From Streptomyces sp. GESEQ-35 (lineage in GTDB: Bacteria; Actinomycetota; Actinomycetes; Streptomycetales; Streptomycetaceae): 64,000 bases of DNA. Every line of letters begins with the position of its first letter. Position 1 is the first letter of the stretch. Of this stretch, positions 24,519-32,241 are shown in pieces. Where the stretch lies: the NCBI RefSeq assembly GCF_017948485.1, contig NZ_JAFFSX010000006.1, positions 124,001-188,000 of the forward strand, read 5' to 3'. The position numbers and the translations under genes are program-made. A model generated the notes under the pieces. It ran no database searches and had not been told where the DNA came from. It worked only from the letters and a program-made list of their open reading frames with translations.

Positions 24519-25733
24519 TCACAGGTACTTCTTCAGCTCCCGTCGCGCCAGCGACCGCTGGTGCACCTCGTCCGGGCCGTCGGCGATCATCAACGTCCGT
24601 GCGCCCGCGTACAGTTCGGCGAGCGGGAAGTCCTGGCTGACCCCGCCCGCGCCGTGCAGCTGGATCGCGCGGTCGATGATGTCGACGACCGTGCGGGGCG
24701 TGGCGATCTTGATGGACTGGATCTCGGTGTGGGCGCCCCTGTTGCCGACCGTGTCCATCATCCAGGCCGTCTTCAGCACCAGCAGCCGCAGCTGCTCGAC
24801 GGCCACGCGCGCGTCCGCGATCCAGTTGTGGACCACACCCTGCTGGGCCAGCGCCTTGCCGAAGGCGTTGCGCGCGACGGCCCGTCGGCACATCAGCTCG
24901 ATCGCCCGCTCCGCCATGCCGATCAGCCGCATGCAGTGGTGGATACGGCCGGGACCCAGCCGGGCCTGCGCGATGGCGAAGCCCCCGCCCTCCTCGCCGA
25001 TCAGGTTCGACACCGGCACGCGCGCGTGGTCGAAGATCACCTCGGCGTGACCGCCGTGGGAGTGGTCCTCGTAGCCGAAGACCTGCATGGCGCGCTTGAC
25101 GGTGACGCCCGGGGTGTCGCGGGGGACCAGAACCATGGACTGCTGGCGGCGGATGTCGGGGCCGTCCGGGTCCGTCTTGCCCATCACGATGAAGATCTTG
25201 CAGTCCGGGTTCATCGCCCCGGAGATGTACCACTTGCGGCCCGTGATGACGTAGTCGTCGCCGTCCCGCCGGATCAGAGTGGTGATGTTGGTGGCGTCCG
25301 AGGAGGCCACCTCCGGCTCGGTCATCGCGAAGGCCGAGCGGATCTCGCCCGCGAGCAGCGGCTCCAGCCACTGCTTCTTCTGCTGCTCGTCGGCGAACTG
25401 GGTGAGCACCTCCATGTTCCCGGTGTCCGGTGCCGCGCAGTTCAGCGCGGTGGGCGCCAGCTGCGGGGAACGGCCGGTGATCTCGGCGAGGGGCGCGTAC
25501 TGGAGGTTCGTCAGCCCGGCGCCGTACTCGGAGTCGGGGAGGAAGAGGTTCCACAGACCCTGTCTGCGCGCCTCGGCCTTCAGCTCCTCGACCACGGCCG
25601 GGGTGTCCCACGGGGACGCCAGCTGTGCGCGCTGCTCCTCCGCGACGGACTCGGCCGGATAGACGTACTCGTCCATGAAGGCGAGCAGCTTGGCGCGGAG
25701 TTCCTCGGTGCGCGCGTCGAACGCGAAGTCCAT
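24519..25733 (-). CDS. Acyl-CoA dehydrogenase (ACAD10/11-like)
   Basis: Flavin-dependent acyl-CoA dehydrogenase of 404 residues. It has AFAMTEPEVASSDATN (flavin loop), KWYISGA, QVFGYEDHSHGGHAEV and the C-terminal LHGAGGVSQDFPLAELYAGARTLMIADGPDEVHQRSLAR. The last segment is the pattern of the ACAD10/ACAD11-related subgroup, which has been linked to hydroxylated or unusual acyl-CoAs. The gene lies 5 bases after an APH-type kinase gene on the same strand. Animal ACAD10/11 proteins fuse the same two domains, so the pair likely acts together (kinase on a hydroxyacyl-CoA, then dehydrogenase). Confidence 0.92.
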   Translation of the reverse strand: MDFAFDARTEELRAKLLAFMDEYVYPAESVAEEQRAQLASPWDTPAVVEELKAEARRQGLWNLFLPDSEYGAGLTNLQYAPLAEITGRSPQLAPTALNCAAPDTGNMEVLTQFADEQQKKQWLEPLLAGEIRSAFAMTEPEVASSDATNITTLIRRDGDDYVITGRKWYISGAMNPDCKIFIVMGKTDPDGPDIRRQQSMVLVPRDTPGVTVKRAMQVFGYEDHSHGGHAEVIFDHARVPVSNLIGEEGGGFAIAQARLGPGRIHHCMRLIGMAERAIELMCRRAVARNAFGKALAQQGVVHNWIADARVAVEQLRLLVLKTAWMMDTVGNRGAHTEIQSIKIATPRTVVDIIDRAIQLHGAGGVSQDFPLAELYAGARTLMIADGPDEVHQRSLARRELKKYL

Positions 25734-25738
25734 GCGGA

Positions 25739-26770
25739 TCAGCCTTCCTGAAGGGTGGTCAGGCCGTGCTCGATGAAGACGGGGACCAGGTCGCCGATGC
25801 GGTCGAAGCCGGGGCCGACCGTCTGGCCCAGGGTGTAGCGGTAGTGGATGCCCTCCAGGATCACGGCGAGCTTGAACCAGGCGAACGCCGTGTACCAGGA
25901 GACCGCGGAGACGTCGCGCCCCGAGCGCGCTGCGTACCGCTCGACCAGTTCGGCCGGATCCGGGTGTCCCGCGGCCTCGGCGGTCGTGGAGACCGGGGAG
26001 TCGGACGTGCCGAGCGGAATGCTGTACATCACCAGCAGCCCGAGGTCCGTGAGCGGATCGCCGAGCGTCGACATCTCCCAGTCGAGGATCGCCTTGATCT
26101 CGTCATCGTCCCCGATCAGGACGTTGTCCAGCCGGTAGTCGCCGTGCACGACGGTCGGGGCGGGGGAGGTGGGCAGCTGCCGGCCGAGCGCCGCGTGCAG
26201 CTCGTCGATGCCGGCCAGCTCGCGGTTGCGGGAGGCGTCCAGCTGCTTGCCCCAGCGCCGCAGCTGCCGGTCCAGGAAACCCTCGGGGCGGCCGAAGTCC
26301 GCCAGGCCCACCGACGCCGGGTCCACGGCGTGCAGGTCGACGAGCGTGTCCACCAGGGACAGGACCGCGCCGCGAGTGCGCTCGGGACCGAGCGGCACGA
26401 GCTGGTCGGCCGTACGGTACGGGGTGCCCTCGACGAACTCCATCACGTAGAACGGCGCCCCGAGCACCGCCCCGTTCTCGGGGTTCTCGCACATCAGCAC
26501 CGGGCGGGGCACCGGCACGTTCGTCGGGTGCAGCGCGCTGATCACCCGGTGCTCGCGCTTCATGTCGTGCGCGGTGGCGAGCACATGGCCGAGCGGCGGC
26601 CGCCGTACGACCCAGCGGGAGGTGCCGTCGGAGACCGCGTAGGTGAGGTTCGACCGTCCGCCCTCGATCAGTCGGCCGGTCAGCGGGCCGTGGACCAGGC
26701 CGGGCCGCTCACTGTCGAGCAGACCGCGCAGCCGGTCGAGATCGAGACCTGGCGGATGGTCGGCGCTCAT
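25739..26770 (-). CDS. APH-type phosphotransferase partner of acyl-CoA dehydrogenase
   Basis: Protein-kinase-like phosphotransferase of 343 residues. It has the APH catalytic loop VHGDYRLDNVLI (Asp, Asn) and the metal-binding DWEMSTLGDPLTD. This subfamily resembles the kinase domain of ACAD10/11, which has been shown to phosphorylate 4-hydroxyacyl-CoAs; aminoglycoside resistance is not expected. The start ATG 26770 has AAGGAGC 5 bases upstream. The upstream 18-bp palindrome at 26812 matches the operator of the convergent SDR operon. The two operons thus form one inducible acid-degradation locus. Confidence 0.88.
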   Translation of the reverse strand: MSADHPPGLDLDRLRGLLDSERPGLVHGPLTGRLIEGGRSNLTYAVSDGTSRWVVRRPPLGHVLATAHDMKREHRVISALHPTNVPVPRPVLMCENPENGAVLGAPFYVMEFVEGTPYRTADQLVPLGPERTRGAVLSLVDTLVDLHAVDPASVGLADFGRPEGFLDRQLRRWGKQLDASRNRELAGIDELHAALGRQLPTSPAPTVVHGDYRLDNVLIGDDDEIKAILDWEMSTLGDPLTDLGLLVMYSIPLGTSDSPVSTTAEAAGHPDPAELVERYAARSGRDVSAVSWYTAFAWFKLAVILEGIHYRYTLGQTVGPGFDRIGDLVPVFIEHGLTTLQEG

Positions 26771-26811
26771 CGTTGCTCCTTGGCTGACGCGAGAACAGGT
26801 TCCCGACCATG

Positions 26812-26829
26812 ATGCCGACCGGTCGGTAT
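26812..26829. promoter_or_regulatory. TetR-type operator before the APH/acyl-CoA dehydrogenase operon
   Basis: ATGCCGACCGGTCGGTAT is palindromic except for one position pair and lies 42 bases upstream of the kinase start. It is related to the site at 21400-21417. Confidence 0.7.
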
Positions 26830-26936
26830 GCCGTCCAGTGCGGGGAGCGAACGTGACCTGGGCCACCCTAAGCGCTCCGCTGGCTGTGTCGATATGCGGC
26901 TCCGCCGCGGGGCCGCGATCACGCGACCTGCTTAGG

Positions 26937-26974
26937 CCGACAGCTCCCCGGGCGGTGCCTCGGGGAGCTGTCGG
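26937..26974 (-). terminator. Terminator hairpin after the His-rich gene
   Basis: A perfect 14-bp stem (26937-26950 and 26961-26974) with a 10-base loop, 20 bases beyond the stop of the minus-strand His-rich gene. Confidence 0.8.
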
Positions 26975-26993
26975 GTGGTGCTTCTCGGTCAGG

Positions 26994-27290
26994 TCAGTGG
27001 TCGTCCCAGTGACCGTCGTGCGCGGCGTGACGGTGGCCGTCGTGCAGATAGTCGACGTGGTCGCCGTGCTGGACGCGGCGGTGTCCGCAGTCCTCGCCGT
27101 GCTGGTGCTCGTGGCTCTGGTGGGCGGCGTGCCCGGCGGGCTCGCACTCGTCCCAGTGGCCGCTGTGCGCGCGGTGCAGATGCCCGTCGTGCGCGTAGTC
27201 GATGTGGTCCCCGTGCGGCACTTCGGTGTGCCCGCAGCCCGGTCCGTGGGCGTGCGGGTGGGTGGCGTGTTCCTGGTGCATAAGGGTCAT
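26994..27290 (-). CDS. Histidine-rich putative metal-binding protein with an internal duplication
   Basis: Cytoplasmic-looking protein of 98 residues, about one quarter His. It consists of two copies of a roughly 34-residue unit (about 17-51 and 63-97). Each unit contains a CGH motif, HGDHxDYxHDGHxHxAHxGHWD and a short linker. The dense HDGH and CGH patterns suggest binding of zinc, nickel or copper, either for storage or as a chaperone. I do not know an experimentally characterised member. It has its own terminator, and no obvious metal-regulator box was recognised upstream. Confidence 0.75.
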   Translation of the reverse strand: MTLMHQEHATHPHAHGPGCGHTEVPHGDHIDYAHDGHLHRAHSGHWDECEPAGHAAHQSHEHQHGEDCGHRRVQHGDHVDYLHDGHRHAAHDGHWDDH

Positions 27291-27411
27291 GCTGGTTCAC
27301 CTTCGGATGTTCGGCAGTACGTCCGATGACGTCGGACAGGTTGCCACGCGAACGGCGCATATCCGGTCATTCGGCTTGCGTGGCGCCCGGGCACCCCGGA
27401 GGGTCGAACCC

Positions 27412-28359
27412 ATGAAGGGCATCAGCTACACACGCTACGGCGGACCCGAGGTACTCGCATTCGGCGAGGTGAGCGATCCGAAACTCGGGCCGGACGCGGT
27501 GCTCGTGAAGGTGCGGGCGGCGGCCGTCAACCCCGTGGACTGGAAGTGCCGGGAGGGCCATCTCGACGGCATTTTCGAGGCCGTGTTCCCGGTGGTGCCC
27601 GGCTGGGACGTCTCCGGCGTGGTGGTGCAACCCGGGGTGTCCGTCACGGAGTTCGCCGTCGGGGACGAGGTCATCGGGTACGTCCGGGAGGACTTCCTCT
27701 CCCGTGGCACCTTCGCGGAGTACGTCGCCGCCCCCGTACGCACCCTGGCGCGCAAGCCGCGCAACCTCTCCTACGAGGAGGCTGCCGGGCTGCCCCTGGC
27801 CGGACTGACCGCCTACCAGGTGCTGGTGAAGGCCATCCAGGTGAAGCGCGGGGAGACCGTGCTCGTGCACGCGGCGGCCGGCGGCGTCGGCTCGATCGCC
27901 GTCCAGCTCGCCCGCCATCTCGGGGCCCGGGTCATCGGCACGGCGAGCGAGTCCAACCATGACTTCGTACGCTCGCTCGGCGGTGAACCCGTGCAGTACG
28001 GCGACGGTCTGGCCGAGCGGGTGCGCGGGCTGGCGCCCGAGGGCGTGGACGCGGCGTTCGACACCGTCGGCGGTGAGGCGGTGAAGGTCTCGGCGAACCT
28101 GCTGGCACCCGAGGGCCGCCTGGTCTCGATCGCCGACGCGGACGTCTTCGACTACGGCGGCCGCTACTACTGGGTCCGCCCCGACGCCGAGGACCTGCTG
28201 CGGCTGTCCGAGCTCGCGGAACAGGGCGTGGTGTCGGTGCATGTGTCCGAGACGCTCCCACTGGAGCGCGCGGCCGACGCGCATCGGCTGAGCGAGGGCG
28301 GCCGGACCCGGGGGAAGATCGTGGTGACGGTGGACTGGGAGGCGGAGGACACGCCCTGA
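27412..28359 (+). CDS. NADP-dependent zeta-crystallin-like oxidoreductase
   Basis: Medium-chain reductase of 315 residues lacking the structural-zinc cysteine loop, which places it with quinone oxidoreductase/enone reductase types. Typical segments are AAAVNPVDWKCREG, GWDVSGVV, the nucleotide motif VHAAAGGVGSIAVQLARHLGARVIGTAS and a final GRTRGKIVVTV. It acts in the cytoplasm on a small carbonyl or quinone; the exact substrate is unknown. GGAGG lies 11 bases before ATG 27412. The repeat R1 copy D after its stop forms a hairpin that can end the transcript. Confidence 0.88.
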   Translation: MKGISYTRYGGPEVLAFGEVSDPKLGPDAVLVKVRAAAVNPVDWKCREGHLDGIFEAVFPVVPGWDVSGVVVQPGVSVTEFAVGDEVIGYVREDFLSRGTFAEYVAAPVRTLARKPRNLSYEEAAGLPLAGLTAYQVLVKAIQVKRGETVLVHAAAGGVGSIAVQLARHLGARVIGTASESNHDFVRSLGGEPVQYGDGLAERVRGLAPEGVDAAFDTVGGEAVKVSANLLAPEGRLVSIADADVFDYGGRYYWVRPDAEDLLRLSELAEQGVVSVHVSETLPLERAADAHRLSEGGRTRGKIVVTVDWEAEDTP

Positions 28360-28393
28360 GAGGGTTGGGCGCGCCCTGAAAGAGAGGGCTGGG

Positions 28394-28437
28394 CAGCGCC
28401 CCGTAAGGGGCGCGGGGAACTGCGCGACCAGCCACGA
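28394..28437 (+). repeat. Dispersed repeat R1, copy D
   Basis: Direct-orientation copy with the hairpin CGCCCCGTAAGGGGCG, located 35 bases after the oxidoreductase stop and before the convergent DUF202 gene end. A bidirectional terminator role is plausible. Confidence 0.85.
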
Positions 28438-28460
28438 CGAATCCGCAGACAAACGACGGC

Positions 28461-28778
28461 CTAGAAGACCACCGCAGCCGCACACGCCGCCAGTGCGACC
28501 GTGCACAGGACCGCCGCCGCGGCCTGTCGGGGAGTGAGGGCCACGGGGGCGGGCGCTGAGGCGAGGGTGTGGATTCGACGGTGGGCGACGAGCAGGAAGC
28601 CCAGCCAGAGGGCGACGCACAGGGCGCAGACGAGGACGCCGGGCACCGTTGCGCCGCCGTGCAGCGCGGTCTTCACGGCAAGCACGGCGGCGACGGTGCC
28701 TGAGAGCGTGGTACGCCGCCAGGCGAGGCGAGTGCGCTCGGGCTGGAGACCGGGGTCCCTGGCCGGCTCGGCCGTCAC
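28461..28778 (-). CDS. DUF202 family small membrane protein
   Basis: Integral membrane protein of 105 residues with three hydrophobic segments. The DUF202 signature RTRLAWRRTTLSG is at the N-terminus. Its GTG start at 28778 overlaps the stop of the upstream YidH-like gene (GTGA), so the two are coupled and probably form a heteromeric membrane complex. Function is not established for the family. Confidence 0.8.
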   Translation of the reverse strand: MTAEPARDPGLQPERTRLAWRRTTLSGTVAAVLAVKTALHGGATVPGVLVCALCVALWLGFLLVAHRRIHTLASAPAPVALTPRQAAAAVLCTVALAACAAAVVF

Positions 28779-29167
28779 CCTTCCCAGCCGACCAGTACGA
28801 CGACGACCATCGCGAGGGCCACGACCGCGACGACGAGGCTCAGCACCGCCGGGAACCGTGACACCGGCAGATCCTCGCCCTTGCGCATGGCCCGCTCGCA
28901 GCGCATCCAGTGGTTGACCGCGCGCAGCGAGCACAGCACGCCCGCCGCGAGCAGCGCCAGCGCCAGCCCGACGCGCCAGCCCCAGCGCAGATCCGGCAGG
29001 AACTGGTCCACCGCGAAGCCGCCGCCGATCAGTGCGAGGGCGGTCCGCAGCCAGGCCAGAAACGTGCGTTCGTTCGCCAGCGAGAAACGGTAGTCGGGGG
29101 TGGTGCCTTCTTCGCGGATCTCCTGTGGGGCGAGCCAGAGCCGGACGTTCCGAGCGAGATCGATCAC
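28775..29167 (-). CDS. YidH-like DUF202 membrane protein
   Basis: Membrane protein of about 130 residues with three hydrophobic segments. The DUF202/YidH motif ERTFLAWLRTALALIGGGFA is followed by VGLALALLAAGVLCSL and a C-terminal helix. The start is taken as the GTG at 29167, giving VIDLARNVRLWLAP; a longer frame runs into repeat R2 and is unlikely to be coding. It forms a two-gene operon with the downstream DUF202 gene. Role unknown. Confidence 0.8.
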   Translation of the reverse strand: MIDLARNVRLWLAPQEIREEGTTPDYRFSLANERTFLAWLRTALALIGGGFAVDQFLPDLRWGWRVGLALALLAAGVLCSLRAVNHWMRCERAMRKGEDLPVSRFPAVLSLVVAVVALAMVVVVLVGWEG

Positions 29168-29231
29168 GTTCAGGACGATACCGGGGCGCTCCGCTGGGCT
29201 TGAGCCGGGTCGTGCGGGTGGGCTGTCGTCC

Positions 29232-29299
29232 CTGGGGGCTGCGCCCCCAGACCCCCGCTTCGGCCTGGACGGCCTCGTCCTCAAGCGCCGGACGGGCTG
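29232..29299 (-). repeat. Dispersed repeat R2, copy 2
   Basis: Inverted copy of the element at 5511-5580. Hairpin arms are at 29232-29239 and 29243-29250. It lies between the divergent-end YidH-like promoter region and the NUDIX gene stop. Confidence 0.75.
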
Positions 29300-29320
29300 C
29301 CTTGATGCCGGTCGGCGTGA

Positions 29321-29836
29321 TCAGTTCACCGACTTGAACGCCCTCAGCCGTTCATACGCCGCCAACCCGTCCGGCACCCACTCCCACTCCGTCAGGCGTC
29401 GCTCCACCTCCGCCTCCGGCAGGAAGTCGTGCCAGGCCACCTCCTCGACCTGCGGCTGCACCGGGAGGTCGCAGCGGACCTCGTACACCGCCGACCACCA
29501 GCTCTGGCCGGCGCCGTTGTCGTACAGGAACTTGAACAGGAACTCGGGGCGCGGGAGACCGGAGACGCCGAGTTCCTCCTCGGCCTCGCGCAGGGCGGCG
29601 GCGTCGTAGGACTCGCCCGCGCCGACGACTCCGCCGACGAACATGTCGTAGAGGGACGGGAAGACCAGCTTGGTCGGGGTGCGGCGGTGGACGAAGAGGC
29701 GGCCGGTGGCGTCGCGGGCCTGGATGAAGACGCAGCGGTGGCGCAGTCCGCGGGCATAGGCCTCGCCGCGCGGGGACTCGTCGATGACCTGGTCGTTCTC
29801 GTCGACGATGTCGAGGATTTCGTCAGCAGCGTTCAT
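29321..29836 (-). CDS. NUDIX hydrolase
   Basis: NUDIX-fold hydrolase of 171 residues. The Nudix box is complete: GVVGAGESYDAAALREAEEE LGV fits G-x5-E-x7-REUxEExGU, with the metal-binding glutamates present. The N-terminal segment DENDQVIDESPRGEAYARGLRHRCVFI and the C-terminal WHDFLPEAEV resemble isopentenyl-diphosphate isomerase-like or YfcD-like NUDIX proteins, which act on nucleotide or prenyl diphosphates. The exact substrate is not determined. The gene is monocistronic in appearance, followed by repeat R2 acting as a terminator. Confidence 0.88.
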   Translation of the reverse strand: MNAADEILDIVDENDQVIDESPRGEAYARGLRHRCVFIQARDATGRLFVHRRTPTKLVFPSLYDMFVGGVVGAGESYDAAALREAEEELGVSGLPRPEFLFKFLYDNGAGQSWWSAVYEVRCDLPVQPQVEEVAWHDFLPEAEVERRLTEWEWVPDGLAAYERLRAFKSVN

Positions 29837-29871
29837 GTCGCCAATAAATCAGCTCGGCGGCTTCCGCAGAA

Positions 29872-30768
29872 TCAGCTGCTCGGCTGTAGCTTCCGCGCCG
29901 GCTCCCGCACCGCCGCTCCGGACGGCATCGCCGGGTGCATTCCCAGCAGGATGATGCCGACCACGATGGCCGCGAGGCCCGCCGCCTCCCAGGCCAGCGC
30001 TCCCGGGTCGGTGCGCAGCTGGTCGCCGAGGAAGCCCACCCCGCAGGCGATGCCGGCCAGCGGCTGGGCCGCGGTCAGGGCGGGCAGCGACATCCGCAGG
30101 GACGCCGTCTCGAACGCGCTCTGCACCAGGACGAGCCCGGTGACGCCGAGCGCCAGCACGGCGTACGGCTGCCAGCCGGTCAGCAGCTCGACCAGCCCGC
30201 CCTCGGAGAAGCGCTGGCCGCTCACCCGGGTCAGGGCGTCCTGCACGCCGTACAGCAGACCGGCGGCCACGGCGAGGAGCGCCGGGCCCGAGCTCAGCCG
30301 GGAACGCTTCGCGTACGTCGTGAGCAGCAGCGCGAGTCCGACCATCACGCCGATGATCAGCCAGTGGCGCACGGGGTCGCTGATCGCGGTGCCGCCGGTC
30401 GGCTGGCCCGCGACGATGAACGCGGTCACGCCGCCGGCGAGCAGTGCGAGGCCCGCCCAGCCCTGGCGGCCCAGTGACTGCTTGGTCTGGCGGCGGGACA
30501 GGGCCATCGCGAACAGCAGATTCGTCGCGAGCAGCGGCTCCACCAGGGAGATCTCGCCGTGGCCCAGCGCGATCGCGCCGAGCGCCATACCGGCCACCAT
30601 CAGACCCAGGCCGCCCAGCCAGCGCGGCACCTTCATCAGGTCCAGGAGGAGCCGGGGGGAGAGAAAGTCGTTCAGGGGTGCTCGCTGGGCCGCGTTCTGC
30701 TGGAGCACGAAGCCGAAGCCCAGGCAGCAGGCGGCACTCACGGCGAGTATCAGAACCTGAAGCGACAC
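29872..30768 (-). CDS. DMT family transporter (EamA/NIPA-like)
   Basis: Membrane protein of 298 residues with nine to ten predicted helices, including ISLVEPLLATNLLFAMALSR and QPLAGIACGVGFLGDQLR near the C-terminus, a pattern of drug/metabolite transporters related to NIPA-type carriers. The GTG at 30768 has GAGG upstream. It is 35 bases upstream of the NUDIX start on the same strand, so the genes may be co-transcribed. Substrate and direction of transport are not known. Confidence 0.8.
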   Translation of the reverse strand: MSLQVLILAVSAACCLGFGFVLQQNAAQRAPLNDFLSPRLLLDLMKVPRWLGGLGLMVAGMALGAIALGHGEISLVEPLLATNLLFAMALSRRQTKQSLGRQGWAGLALLAGGVTAFIVAGQPTGGTAISDPVRHWLIIGVMVGLALLLTTYAKRSRLSSGPALLAVAAGLLYGVQDALTRVSGQRFSEGGLVELLTGWQPYAVLALGVTGLVLVQSAFETASLRMSLPALTAAQPLAGIACGVGFLGDQLRTDPGALAWEAAGLAAIVVGIILLGMHPAMPSGAAVREPARKLQPSS

Positions 30769-31237
30769 GCTGCGTACCTCGATCGTTCGGCCGGGCCGGG
30801 GGCTGCGTCTGGCCGACTGTAGTGCCCCAGGGCCCGGTGTGCCCCTGGGAGTGCCCGATCCGGGCAGTGGACTCGGTCACGGCACCCTGTCGATCAAGGG
30901 CGGTCGCACGACCGTCCCGCCATGGTCCGATGCCTGGACGAGTCACGCTATGGCGTACGCCACAGTCAAGGGTCGCGGAGTGGCGATCATGCGGTGGTCT
31001 CGGTTGATCGGTAAACCACAAGTGTCTCTTCCGTAACAGGAGTTGACGCGTGTAAGAGTTGTGCGGGTCTTGACGCGATCCATTGGCTGGGGGTTTGCTG
31101 TCCGTGATCACTCGATGGCAAGCCGAAATCACTCGGCGGTGAGCTGAACCACCCCATGGCAAGCCGAGACCCGAGACCGACGACAAGCCGCGCTGAGGCG
31201 TGCCGAGCCGACACAAGCGCATGAGGAAGTTCCCGCG
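30769..31237. other. Intergenic region of 469 bases with short direct repeats
   Basis: This divergent promoter region lies between the DMT transporter and the TPR-like gene. A 12-base direct repeat (ATGGCAAGCCGA at 31115 and 31156) is spaced 41 bases apart. TTGACG hexamers at about 31044 and 31073 could be -35 elements, but no convincing -10 partner was seen. No gene, RNA or hairpin could be supported. Confidence 0.5.
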
Positions 31238-32188
31238 GTGCCCCCACCTCCGCCACCCCTCGGCCGCGCCCGAAGACGCGCTGCCCAGGCCTTCGACGCG
31301 GCCCTCGACGACGCCGAACTCGCCACCGCCCGCGCCGCGTTGGGCCAAGGACGCTGGCAGGCCGCCCGCTCGCTGCTCGCGTACACGGGCGACGACTTCG
31401 ACCGCCGCGGCCACCGCGTCACCGTCCTCGCCCAGGAGTCGTACAGCGCTGCCTGGGCCCGCGACTGGCTGCTCGCCGAACCCGACTCCGCCGACGCCTG
31501 TGTCCTGCTGGCTCTGTCACTGGTCCAGCGCGCCCTGCGGGGCAAGGACAAGCCGGTCCGTGCCCGTGAGGCCTGCCGGTCCGCCGCCGCGCTCGCGCCC
31601 GGCGATCCCACGCCGTGGCTCGGCCTGCTCATGCTCGAGCGCCGCTTCGGGGCCGAGGAGGAGGCGCTCCGGCTGTTCGGCGAGATCCGCGGCCGGTACG
31701 CCGACCACCACCACGCCCACCATCTGATGGTCGCCCGGCTCGCCGAGCGCCACGCCGCCGCAGGGCCCGACCCACTGCACGAGGTCTACGACTTCGCCGC
31801 CCACTGCGCCGAGCAGGCCCCCGCGGACTCTCCGCTGGCGATCCTCCCGGTCGTCGCGCACGCCGAGCGGTACCGCGCGCTGGCCGCCGCCGGTCATGTG
31901 CCCGCCGACCCGGCCGCCTCCGGTCACTGGTCCGGGCGCCGGGCCCGGCAGGTGATGAAGGCCGGCTTCGACTGGTGGCTGGAGTGGGAGCACGAGGGCC
32001 ATCCACGCCGTCTGGTCGACCTGAACTTCCTCGCCCACGCCAAGGTCTGCGAAGGCCGCGGCGCCGAGGCCGCCGCCCTGTTCCACCGCATCGGCGAGCA
32101 CGCCGCCCCCGACCCGTGGTCGTACCCGGACCGCGACCCGCACGCCGCCTTCCGAGCCGCCCGCGCCACCGCACTCGGCACGGCGTGA
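31238..32188 (+). CDS. Hypothetical helical (TPR-like) protein
   Basis: Protein of 316 residues, rich in Ala, Arg and Leu, without a signal peptide. Repeated helical pairs (ADACVLLALSLVQRAL, PTPWLGLLMLERRFGAEEEALRLFGEI, HHAHHLMVARLAERH) resemble tetratricopeptide-type scaffolds, and ARAALGQGRWQAARSLLAYTGDDFDRR opens the domain. The start is a GTG at 31238 followed by a Pro-rich stretch. It precedes an APC transporter by 53 bases. I recognise the protein only as a conserved streptomycete hypothetical; protein-protein interaction is the most that can be inferred. Confidence 0.75.
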   Translation: MPPPPPPLGRARRRAAQAFDAALDDAELATARAALGQGRWQAARSLLAYTGDDFDRRGHRVTVLAQESYSAAWARDWLLAEPDSADACVLLALSLVQRALRGKDKPVRAREACRSAAALAPGDPTPWLGLLMLERRFGAEEEALRLFGEIRGRYADHHHAHHLMVARLAERHAAAGPDPLHEVYDFAAHCAEQAPADSPLAILPVVAHAERYRALAAAGHVPADPAASGHWSGRRARQVMKAGFDWWLEWEHEGHPRRLVDLNFLAHAKVCEGRGAEAAALFHRIGEHAAPDPWSYPDRDPHAAFRAARATALGTA

Positions 32189-32241
32189 CCCCGTACCGCC
32201 CCATGAGTCCCCATGAGTCCCTACCAGGAAGGACGGCCCCG

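Noticed and set aside
25739..26770. Aminoglycoside phosphotransferase resistance gene
   Set aside because: The kinase-like motifs fit the ACAD10/11-linked subgroup, and its acyl-CoA dehydrogenase partner supports a metabolic role.
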